This document shows positions 30,060 through 37,567 of a stretch of DNA of 45,125 bases, in pieces. Each line of letters opens with the position of its first letter. Positions within the stretch are counted from its first letter, which is position 1. Below the pieces are notes generated by a model that did no database searches, had not been told where the DNA came from, and worked only from the letters and a program-made list of their open reading frames with translations. The stretch is taken from positions 1-45,125 of the forward strand of contig NZ_AZEZ01000076.1 in the NCBI RefSeq assembly GCF_001434275.1, in the 5' to 3' direction. The translations under genes and the position numbers were made by a program. This DNA is from Companilactobacillus mindensis DSM 14500 (GTDB lineage Bacteria; Bacillota; Bacilli; Lactobacillales; Lactobacillaceae).

Positions 30060-30617
30060 TTATTTGATTTTTTCGATTTTTAGTATATTGTTAACGCTTT
30101 CTTGAGTTGCTTTTATACTATTATTAATAATTTTATAGCATTTGCCCGCTAATTCGGTCGGAATTTGTAGGTCTCGAAGGAATTCATCACTGGTAATTCG
30201 GGCTTGGAGGCGCTTTTTATCATCCCCACGATCTGCGAGTCGTTTTGTTACCGTATCGAGATCGACTTCCAAAAAGATCACCACTGCTTGGTCGCCATAC
30301 TTCTCTTTGTAAGAGACTGCTCCTTTAGTATCGACGACAATACTAGCAGCATCGTATTTTGCCCAAGTTTTATTGAGACTTTCTTCAGAAGATCCGTACC
30401 AATTTCCACTGTATTCGACTTTTTCAAGGTAATGATTCTTCAAAAAGCTATCTTTTGTCTCAAAATAATAGTCCACGCCGTTTTTTTCGCCGTCACGTGG
30501 TAATCTAGTGGTGTGAGTTATAACACTCGGTATATGATAGGTATCTTGTAAATATTTGCTAATCGTTGTTTTGCCGGTACCGCTAGCTCCGGTGATAACA
30601 ATAATTTTTTTATCCAT
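30060..30617 (-). CDS. Guanylate-kinase-like P-loop protein
   Basis: A 185-residue protein with P-loop GASGTGKTT and the guanylate kinase motif THTTRLPRDGEKNGVDYYF, followed by VEYSGNWYGSS and a C-terminal RLADRGDDKKRLQARI lid-like segment. Canonical guanylate kinase converts GMP to GDP. The divergent middle and the isolated position suggest a paralogue rather than the housekeeping enzyme, which I would expect next to rpoZ/priA. Monocistronic, divergent from the DUF2187-like gene. Confidence 0.75.
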   Translation of the reverse strand: MDKKIIVITGASGTGKTTISKYLQDTYHIPSVITHTTRLPRDGEKNGVDYYFETKDSFLKNHYLEKVEYSGNWYGSSEESLNKTWAKYDAASIVVDTKGAVSYKEKYGDQAVVIFLEVDLDTVTKRLADRGDDKKRLQARITSDEFLRDLQIPTELAGKCYKIINNSIKATQESVNNILKIEKIK

Positions 30618-30701
30618 TATGGAACTCCTATATTTGAAATATTTCTTCTACTATATTATTATACTAGTCTGTTAAGTAATTAATCCGAGGAGAATTGACA
30701 T

Positions 30702-30911
30702 ATGAAAATTGAAGATTTAGAAGTTGGTAAAGTTTACGATTGCTCCGTTGATGAAGATATGGATTACCCATTCCAAGGAAAAGTTGAGAAGGTTTATGAA
30801 CACTCAGCTTTGATGGAAATTGTTAAAAATGATCCTAAAGATAATGCTAACAAAACTGAATTGAACAACAAGATCGTTGTTAGTATCAAGAAGATCAAAA
30901 AAGCTAAATAA
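30702..30911 (+). CDS. Small DUF2187-like protein
   Basis: A 69-residue soluble protein, MKIEDLEVGKVYDCSVDED..., with a small beta-barrel (KOW/SH3-like) pattern: FQGKVEKVYEHSALMEIV and NNKIVVSIKKIKKAK. It resembles DUF2187-type proteins of Firmicutes; the role is unknown. GAGGAG lies upstream of the ATG and a terminator follows. Confidence 0.65.
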   Translation: MKIEDLEVGKVYDCSVDEDMDYPFQGKVEKVYEHSALMEIVKNDPKDNANKTELNNKIVVSIKKIKKAK

Positions 30912-30921
30912 TTGCTGAATC

Positions 30922-30956
30922 AAAGCAGGATTCCCTTAGGGAGTCCTGCTTTTTTA
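30922..30956 (+). terminator. Intrinsic terminator
   Basis: AAAGCAGGATTCCCT pairs with AGGGAGTCCTGCTTT, followed by T. Confidence 0.85.
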
Positions 30957-30960
30957 GTTG

Positions 30961-31911
30961 CTAGTCTCCATCATTTAGACCAAAATCGTCGTAAGTATCG
31001 TAATAATCGTCATCTTTGTCATCTGCAAAATCAAATGTCTTTGGGTATTCATCAGTTGTCTGCGGTTGTTCATTAGTTGTTTCATTTTCATAGGAACTGC
31101 CTGGAACAACTTCTGGTCCCAAACCAAATTTTTGGCGAATAGCTTTATTCAATTCATATTCACTTTTGGGATAATGTGTAAAAATCTCCCCAGTTTGGGC
31201 ATCTTGTAATTGTGAATCGGATATTGGCACTAATAATTTATCATTATCATTGTCCATATTACCCAAAGTATAGCCATTAATTTTACCATGTAATGTTTGA
31301 TAATTAGCCAACACTTGCAGCTTTCCCGAAGGATCGACTTGCCGCAGCTGATTTCCCATTGGGAATTCTTGGAAAGCATAGTATCGTTCGATGCCTCGTT
31401 CTGAAACATAAAATTTTCCTATCAGTTTTTTCGTCACTGTCCCAAAATAACCGGTTGGTTTCTGAGGCGATAAAGTCATCAATTCTTTGTCCGAACGAGC
31501 TGTCTTAAAGTCAAATTGTGTTTCTGAGGAAATGCTCAGTTTATGATCCGCTAAAAGCACGATTTTTATATAACGGTCATCCCCCTTGAGAATGTAAATA
31601 TCATCACTGACCTTGCTAGTTTTGACATTTCGCCATTCGAAGCCATTATAATCATCATTCAAACAATTCAAAGAAAGTTTCCCAGCCTGAATCTTCAATT
31701 CCCAAAATTCATCATTCATTATGCTATTTTGAGTAACTTTGGCATAATAATATTTTCCTTGCAATCTTTGGGGAATTCCTGTAACAAATACTGGACCCTT
31801 TTTAATAGTATGTGTTTTTGGAGTTACTTTAGGTTGGTGAGTTTGTGACTTGCAACCTGCCAGCGAAAATATTACTAATATGATTCCCAAAATACCCGTT
31901 ATTGTTTTCAC
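30961..31911 (-). CDS. Lipoprotein with acidic Asp/Tyr-rich tail
   Basis: A 316-residue lipoprotein of unknown function. The start is GTG at 31911, with GAGGAG 6 bases upstream. The longer frame to 31950 would place that ribosome site inside coding sequence and spoil the signal peptide. The lipobox is S-L-A-G-C with Cys20. The body is beta-rich with a repeated GKYYYAKV / GKFYVSERG pattern, so two similar halves are possible. The C-terminus is strongly acidic (DDKDDDYYDTYDDFG). No family recognised. Confidence 0.75.
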   Translation of the reverse strand: MKTITGILGIILVIFSLAGCKSQTHQPKVTPKTHTIKKGPVFVTGIPQRLQGKYYYAKVTQNSIMNDEFWELKIQAGKLSLNCLNDDYNGFEWRNVKTSKVSDDIYILKGDDRYIKIVLLADHKLSISSETQFDFKTARSDKELMTLSPQKPTGYFGTVTKKLIGKFYVSERGIERYYAFQEFPMGNQLRQVDPSGKLQVLANYQTLHGKINGYTLGNMDNDNDKLLVPISDSQLQDAQTGEIFTHYPKSEYELNKAIRQKFGLGPEVVPGSSYENETTNEQPQTTDEYPKTFDFADDKDDDYYDTYDDFGLNDGD

Positions 31912-32021
31912 AAAATTCTCCTCAATTGAACTTTTCAAATAGCTTAGCATGAAGCAATTATCCTAAGATACTCAAATAATCATTCATATTGAGAAATAAT
32001 ATCGATTTATAAAAATACCAA

Positions 32022-32062
32022 AAAAATAATCTTTGATCCTTTCGAATCGAAGATTATTTTTG
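32022..32062. terminator. Bidirectional-type terminator
   Basis: AAAATAATCTT pairs with AAGATTATTTT with flanking A and T runs. It ends the 32098 gene on the minus strand. Confidence 0.8.
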
Positions 32063-32097
32063 TTAGTACTCAAAAGTTAACCGGTTTGCTGCTCTCT

Positions 32098-32724
32098 CTA
32101 TTTAGCAACGTTAATAAATGAACGTGCAGGAACTCTTAGGACTCGATACTCCATCGCATAACGACCAGCGCGTAAACCTAGGCCATTTCTAAAGTTGTTC
32201 TTGAATTTGGCTTGAACGGTAATAACGTAAGCATATTGATATTTTGAATCCAATTTCTTAATTTTTTTAACTGGCCAATCTAAACGAATGCCCGATACAG
32301 TGAATGGCAATGTTGCATCAGAGATTGTCGCGTTGTGGCTGGAAACAGTATAAGTTGAATTATTCAACCAATATTGATAAACCTCAGTCGTTGAATTGGA
32401 TTCCTTTTTATTGATCTTAACGTAATAGCCTTGGCCATCATCAGTTGTTTGCACGATCATCGGATCGTATTTGTATGACACAGCAACTTCATTCTTATCA
32501 GTTAAATCAACTTTCGTAAATAAACTTGTATATAATAGACCGCTGACAGCTAAAATAACGACTAAAATTTCTACTAGGTCAGTTACAATAGTGGTCCAGG
32601 TAATCTTCTTTTTTTGTTCAACAAGAATTTTTAAATGACGATTTCTAATATTAAATACCACAAAGATTAATAGCGCAATCACAATGATCCACGCAATAAT
32701 TCCCACAAAATTCCAAGAATTCAT
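32098..32724 (-). CDS. Membrane protein, LVIS_2131-like
   Basis: A 208-residue protein with two membrane helices (about 5-25 and 45-66) and a C-terminal extracellular beta-rich domain containing VSYKYDPMIVQTTDDGQGYYVKIN and YVITVQAKFKNNFRNGLGLRAGRYA. The layout recalls the LVIS_2131 family of lactobacilli, a family of unknown function. A possible start site is weak. Monocistronic, divergent from nrdHIEF. Confidence 0.65.
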   Translation of the reverse strand: MNSWNFVGIIAWIIVIALLIFVVFNIRNRHLKILVEQKKKITWTTIVTDLVEILVVILAVSGLLYTSLFTKVDLTDKNEVAVSYKYDPMIVQTTDDGQGYYVKINKKESNSTTEVYQYWLNNSTYTVSSHNATISDATLPFTVSGIRLDWPVKKIKKLDSKYQYAYVITVQAKFKNNFRNGLGLRAGRYAMEYRVLRVPARSFINVAK

Positions 32725-32888
32725 AGTTTTCTCCCAACTAAAATTAATTGTCTTAAATGCTCCATAACTCTATAATAGTCATTACGCTAATTTTACCACG
32801 AATCGAAAAATTATTTGAAATTGTGATGTAAAACGGTCAAAAATGTGTGGGTACATACGTTTGCCGATTTTTTATAATGACAGTATAA

Positions 32889-32937
32889 CCGCGCTATATC
32901 GTGTATTAATCGTTATACCAGACACAATATATTGTGT
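32889..32937 (+). promoter_or_regulatory. Pair of NrdR boxes upstream of nrdH
   Basis: ACACAATATATTGTGT at 32922-32937 is a perfect NrdR box. A degenerate one ending ATATCGTGT lies at 32889-32904, 33 bp upstream centre to centre, close to the usual three helical turns. TATAAT at about 32873 is a likely -10. NrdR should repress the operon when dATP is high. Confidence 0.85.
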
Positions 32938-32995
32938 TAATACCATCAAATGATTATACTGATTTAGAATAGCACTTTGAGAGGAAGTAATACTT

Positions 32996-33226
32996 ATGAA
33001 CAACGTAATCGTTTATAGCAAAAACAACTGCATGCAATGCAAAATGACTAAGAGATTCTTGAAGGAACACAATGTATCCTTTGAAGAAAGAAACATCAAT
33101 CAAGAGCCACAATATCTTGATACTTTGAAACAACAAGGTTTCCAAAGCGTTCCTGTTGTCATGAATGATGCAATCGATCCCATCGTCGGTTTCCGTCCAG
33201 ATAGTCTAAGAGAACTTGTCGACTAA
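32996..33226 (+). CDS. nrdH: Glutaredoxin-like protein NrdH
   Basis: A 76-residue redox protein that supplies electrons to class Ib ribonucleotide reductase. The active site is C-M-Q-C (KNNCMQCKMTKRFL), with SVPVV and the GFRPDSLRELV end typical of NrdH. GAGGAAG precedes the ATG. First gene of the nrdHIEF operon, 2 bp before nrdI. Confidence 0.95.
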   Translation: MNNVIVYSKNNCMQCKMTKRFLKEHNVSFEERNINQEPQYLDTLKQQGFQSVPVVMNDAIDPIVGFRPDSLRELVD

Positions 33227-33228
33227 TC

Positions 33229-33603
33229 ATGAAGGAAATAGCTTATTACTCAATCACAGGTCAAACCAAACGGTTTGTTAATAAGCTGGGTATAGATGGA
33301 TATGAAATAACCGACGCCGATCCGTTCTACGAAATGGGTCGGCCCTTTATTCTTATAGTACCTTCTTACGATGACGATATGATGGACCCCGTGATTGATT
33401 TTCTACAATACAAAGATAATGCTAAAAATTGTGTCGGTGTAGCTGGCGGTGGCAACCGTAATTTCAACACCCTTTATAACCACACGGCCAAAGACATTGC
33501 CAAAGGATTAGATGTTCCTGTTGTCTTCGAATTCGAATTCAACGGTACGCAAAAAGATGTCGAAAACTTTAAGAAAGTAGTGAATGAAATTGGGATTAAA
33601 TAA
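33229..33603 (+). CDS. nrdI: NrdI flavodoxin-like protein
   Basis: A 124-residue flavoprotein that helps assemble the dimanganese-tyrosyl cofactor of NrdF. Visible are the FMN-binding start YYSITGQTKRFV, LIVPSYDDDMMDP and the GVAGGGNRNFNTLY loop typical of NrdI. It overlaps nrdE by 20 bases, suggesting translational coupling. Confidence 0.95.
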   Translation: MKEIAYYSITGQTKRFVNKLGIDGYEITDADPFYEMGRPFILIVPSYDDDMMDPVIDFLQYKDNAKNCVGVAGGGNRNFNTLYNHTAKDIAKGLDVPVVFEFEFNGTQKDVENFKKVVNEIGIK

Positions 33604-35761
33604 TCTAGACGTAACTAAACTCAGTTACTTCAAACTGAATAACGAAATCAACATTCCTGTCGATGACAAGATTCCTTTAAACAAAGACAAGGAAGCTGTT
33701 GCAGCCTTTTTCTCCGAGAACGTAAAACCAAATACTAAAAAATTTGATTCATTCAAAGACCATATTGACTACCTGATTCAGGGCGACTACATTGAAAAGT
33801 CGGTTATCGACGAATATCCACATTCATTTATCGAGAGTTTGTATCAAGATTTACTGAATCAACACTTTCAATTTCAATCATTCATGGCTGCCTACAAGTT
33901 TTATAACCAATATGCTCTAAAGACTAATGATGGCGACCTTTATCTCGAAAATTATGAGATGAGAATTCTTTTTAATGCCCTTTTATTTGCGCATGGCGAT
34001 CAAGAATTAGCTAAGAGTTTAGCAACTGAAATGATTGCTCAGCGTTATCAACCCGCTACACCTTCATTCTTAAATGCTGGCCGTAAGCGCCGTGGAGAAT
34101 ACGTTTCTTGTTTCCTACTCCAAGTTACTGACGACATGAACAGTATCGGTAGAACTATCAACAGTGCCTTGCAACTATCTCGTATTGGTGGTGGGGTCGG
34201 TATCACATTATCTAACTTACGTGAATCAGGTTCCCCAATCAAAGGTGTCGAAAATTCCTCATCTGGTGTTTTGCCAGTCATGAAGCTATTGGAAGACAGT
34301 TTCAGTTACAGTAACCAACTCGGTCAAAGACAAGGTGCCGGTGCCGTTTACTTGAACGTTTTCCATCCTGACATCATCGACTTCCTTTCTGCTAAAAAAG
34401 AAAACGCCGACGAAAAGATTCGAGTAAAAACTTTGTCCCTTGGAGTCATTGTTCCTGACAAGTATTACGAATTAGTTCGTAACAACGAAGATATGTATTT
34501 ATTCAGCCCTTATTCAGTCGAAAAAGTTTACGGCAAACCTTTCTCATACATCGATATCACTAAAGAATATGACAAGATGGTCGCTGACGACCGTATTAAA
34601 AAGTACAAGATCAACGCCCGTGAACTCGAAGATGAAATCAGTAAGTTGCAACAAGAATCTGGTTATCCTTACGTATTAAATATCGATACTGTCAACCGTG
34701 ACAATCCAATTGACGGTAAAATCATCATGAGTAATCTCTGTACTGAGATTCAACAAGTCCAAATCCCTTCAGAATTAAATGACGCTCAAGAATACACCAA
34801 ATTAGGTACTGACGTCAGTTGTAACTTGGGTTCTACTAATATTTTGAACATGATGAAGAGTCCTGACTTTGGCAAATCGATCCGTTCAATGACAAGGGCT
34901 TTGACATTTGTCAGTGACGCTTCCAACATCACCGCTGTTCCACCAGTTGCTAACGGTAATAAAATGAGCCATGCCATCGGTTTGGGTGCTATGGGTCTGC
35001 ATACTTTCTTAGCATGCAATCATCTTGAATATGGCTCTCCTGAAGCCTTGGAATTCATCAACGTTTACTTCATGCTGTTGAACTACTGGACTCTGGTAGA
35101 AAGCAACAACATTGCTAAAGAACGCCACGAATCATTTGCTAACTTCGACAAATCTAAATATGCCGATGGAACTTATTTCGATAAATATATTACACACAGC
35201 TACGCTCCTAAGTCAGAGTTGGTCAAAACTTTGTTCAAGGATATCTTTATCCCTGAAACTAAAGATTGGGGCGAATTAAAGACAAAAGTTATGCGTGATG
35301 GTTTGTATAACGCTTATCGGATGGCCGTTGCCCCTACTGGATCAATCTCTTATATCAACAACACCAGTGCTAGTTTGCAACCTGTAACGCGTCTCGTTGA
35401 AGAACGTCAAGAAAAGAAAAACGGTAAGTTGTACTTCCCAGCTCCTTTCTTGAGCAACGATACAATCAAGTATTACAAGTCAGCTTATGACACTGACATG
35501 CGTAAAGTTATCGACACTTATGCTTCAGCACAGGAACACATCGATCAAGGTATGAGTTTGACTCTCTTCATGCGTTCTGAGATCCCTGCGGGCCTTTACG
35601 ATTGGAAAGCCGCTGATGATACTAAACAAACTACCCGTGATCTAAGTATTTTACGTAACTACGCCTACTACAAGGGCATCAAGTCCCTTTACTACGTCAG
35701 AACCTTTACTGAGAATAACGATGAAATCGGCAGTAACGAGTGCGAAAGCTGCTCAATCTAG
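33584..35761 (+). CDS. nrdE: Class Ib ribonucleotide reductase alpha subunit NrdE
   Basis: A 725-residue catalytic subunit that reduces ribonucleoside diphosphates. Visible are the substrate-site Cys in SNLCTEIQQ, the YVSCFLLQ Cys partner, GLGAMGLHTFLA, the PTGSISYINN loop and a C-terminal redox pair in CESCSI. The class Ib length is normal and the N-terminal ATP-cone of class Ia is absent. The ATG overlaps nrdI. nrdF follows 15 bp downstream after GGAGG. Confidence 0.97.
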   Translation: MKLGLNNLDVTKLSYFKLNNEINIPVDDKIPLNKDKEAVAAFFSENVKPNTKKFDSFKDHIDYLIQGDYIEKSVIDEYPHSFIESLYQDLLNQHFQFQSFMAAYKFYNQYALKTNDGDLYLENYEMRILFNALLFAHGDQELAKSLATEMIAQRYQPATPSFLNAGRKRRGEYVSCFLLQVTDDMNSIGRTINSALQLSRIGGGVGITLSNLRESGSPIKGVENSSSGVLPVMKLLEDSFSYSNQLGQRQGAGAVYLNVFHPDIIDFLSAKKENADEKIRVKTLSLGVIVPDKYYELVRNNEDMYLFSPYSVEKVYGKPFSYIDITKEYDKMVADDRIKKYKINARELEDEISKLQQESGYPYVLNIDTVNRDNPIDGKIIMSNLCTEIQQVQIPSELNDAQEYTKLGTDVSCNLGSTNILNMMKSPDFGKSIRSMTRALTFVSDASNITAVPPVANGNKMSHAIGLGAMGLHTFLACNHLEYGSPEALEFINVYFMLLNYWTLVESNNIAKERHESFANFDKSKYADGTYFDKYITHSYAPKSELVKTLFKDIFIPETKDWGELKTKVMRDGLYNAYRMAVAPTGSISYINNTSASLQPVTRLVEERQEKKNGKLYFPAPFLSNDTIKYYKSAYDTDMRKVIDTYASAQEHIDQGMSLTLFMRSEIPAGLYDWKAADDTKQTTRDLSILRNYAYYKGIKSLYYVRTFTENNDEIGSNECESCSI

Positions 35762-35776
35762 GAGGAAATTTTTATA

Positions 35777-36802
35777 ATGGTTGATACATATTACAAATCA
35801 ATGAACTGGAATAAATTGGAAGACCAAATCGACAAGGAAACTTGGGAAAAGTTAACTTCACAATTTTGGTTGGATACACGTATTCCACTTTCAAACGACT
35901 TAGATGATTGGCGTACTTTGAGCCCCGCTGAACAGACTGTTGTTGGACATGTTTTCGGCGGTTTGACATTGCTTGATACATTGCAATCACAAGATGGTAT
36001 TCAAGCCATGCTCAAAGACACTCGTACTCAAGCAGAAACGGCTGTTTTCAACAATATTGAATTCATGGAATCAGTTCACGCCAAAAGTTATTCTTCGATC
36101 TTCAGTACTTTGAACACGGCCGAAGAAATCGAAGAAATCTTCGATTGGACTGACCACAACGAATATCTTCAAAAGAAAGCCAAATTTATCAACGATATTT
36201 ATCAAAACGGCAAACCTCTGCAAAAGAAGGTTGCCAGTGTTTTCCTAGAAAGTTTCTTGTTCTACTCCGGTTTCTACACACCGCTCTACTACTTAGGCAA
36301 TAACAAGTTAGCTAACGTCGCCGAAATCATCAAATTGATCATCCGTGATGAATCAGTTCACGGTACTTATATTGGCTACAAATTCCAATTAGGTTTCAAC
36401 GAATTGAGCGATGACGAAAAAGCTGAATTAAAAGATTGGATGTACGATCTGCTTTATACCCTTTACGATAATGAAGAAAAATACACCAAAGAATTGTACA
36501 AAGAAGTTGGCTGGGTCGACGAAGTACTTGTCTTCCTTCGTTATAACGCTAACAAAGCCTTGATGAACCTCGGACAAGAGCCACTCTTCCCAGACGGCAA
36601 CGCTGAAGACGTCAATCCTATCGTTATGAACGGTATCTCAACCGGGACAAGCAACCACGATTTCTTCTCTCAAGTTGGTAATGGTTACTTGATGGGTAAA
36701 GTTGAAGCTATGAAGGATTCCGATTATGATATCGGTCGAACTGGCGACAACAAAACTCCCGATGACGATTCGTTATTCGGCAAAGTAAAACGACTAAAAT
36801 AA
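35777..36802 (+). CDS. nrdF: Class Ib ribonucleotide reductase beta subunit NrdF
   Basis: A 341-residue radical-bearing subunit. Metal ligands are visible in the NIEFMESVHAKSYSSIF helix and the RDESVHGTYIGYKFQ helix, with the SFLFYSGFY segment and a long C-terminal tail for docking to NrdE. GGAGG lies upstream. Last gene of the operon; a strong terminator follows. Confidence 0.97.
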   Translation: MVDTYYKSMNWNKLEDQIDKETWEKLTSQFWLDTRIPLSNDLDDWRTLSPAEQTVVGHVFGGLTLLDTLQSQDGIQAMLKDTRTQAETAVFNNIEFMESVHAKSYSSIFSTLNTAEEIEEIFDWTDHNEYLQKKAKFINDIYQNGKPLQKKVASVFLESFLFYSGFYTPLYYLGNNKLANVAEIIKLIIRDESVHGTYIGYKFQLGFNELSDDEKAELKDWMYDLLYTLYDNEEKYTKELYKEVGWVDEVLVFLRYNANKALMNLGQEPLFPDGNAEDVNPIVMNGISTGTSNHDFFSQVGNGYLMGKVEAMKDSDYDIGRTGDNKTPDDDSLFGKVKRLK

Positions 36803-36807
36803 ATTTA

Positions 36808-36846
36808 AAAAAAAGACCTCTGATTAAAAAATCAGAGGTCTTTTTG
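36808..36846. terminator. Bidirectional terminator between nrdF and the MarR gene
   Basis: AAAAGACCTCTGATT pairs with AATCAGAGGTCTTTT around AAAA, with T-runs on both strands. Confidence 0.9.
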
Positions 36847-36862
36847 CGTTCTAAAACTAATT

Positions 36863-37303
36863 TTACTTTGTTATATTAGTGAATAACTTTTTAGATAGAT
36901 TCTCTAACGTATTCCATTCATCTTCCGTGAAGCCACTCTTCTCAACTAGAATTTCTGGTAGTTTGTTGATCGACTCACGCTTTTCAATCCCTTGGTCAGT
37001 TAAATGGACGTTTACGACACGTTCGTCCTCTTGGCTGCGTTTGCGAACAACTAAGCCTTCATTCTCCAACCGCTTCAAAAGCGGTGTCAAAGTTCCTGAA
37101 TCAAGCGACAATAATTTACCTAATTCTTTGACCGTTACCTGTTTATATTCGTACAAAGCTACAATGACTAAATATTGCGGATAAGTTAAGTTGTTCTTGC
37201 TCAAACCATCGTGATATAACTTCTGAATTGCACGTGATGTTGCATAGAGGGAAAAACACAAATGATCGTCTAACGCTATTGGTTTACTCGTATCTATAAA
37301 CAT
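36863..37303 (-). CDS. MarR-family regulator, OhrR-like (one-Cys)
   Basis: A 146-residue winged-helix regulator. Cys16 lies in DDHLCFSLYATSRAI, matching the peroxide-sensing Cys of OhrR. The DNA-binding region is VTVKELGKLLSLDSGTLTPLLKRLENEGLVVRKRS with the wing DERVVNVHLT. OhrR-type repressors sense organic hydroperoxides by oxidation of this Cys. No ohr peroxidase gene is adjacent, so the target is unknown. AGGAGGAGG precedes the ATG. An inverted repeat at 37358-37384 may be the operator. Confidence 0.85.
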   Translation of the reverse strand: MFIDTSKPIALDDHLCFSLYATSRAIQKLYHDGLSKNNLTYPQYLVIVALYEYKQVTVKELGKLLSLDSGTLTPLLKRLENEGLVVRKRSQEDERVVNVHLTDQGIEKRESINKLPEILVEKSGFTEDEWNTLENLSKKLFTNITK

Positions 37304-37357
37304 TTAAATGCCTCCTCCTAGTAATTACTTACCCACATTCTATGCTTATTCAAGAAG

Positions 37358-37384
37358 ATTGTAAATTATTTGATTTTGTACAAT
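37358..37384. promoter_or_regulatory. Inverted repeat upstream of the MarR gene
   Basis: ATTGTA-N15-TACAAT. The half-sites match those of OhrR operators, but the spacing is larger than in the classical TACAATT-AATTGTA arrangement. Confidence 0.35.
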
Positions 37385-37567
37385 TTAGTAGAAAACAAAA
37401 TACTTCTCTAAACATTTAATAAGAAATATTGTTATTTTATTATCATATTTGTTTATATTTTTTATATAAAAATACAATGGATTTTGAGTACCTATACCAT
37501 GCGTATACATCGTGTCTTTGCTACACTCACTTTGTGAAATAGTTTGTAGCGAGGGGACGGATTTTCC

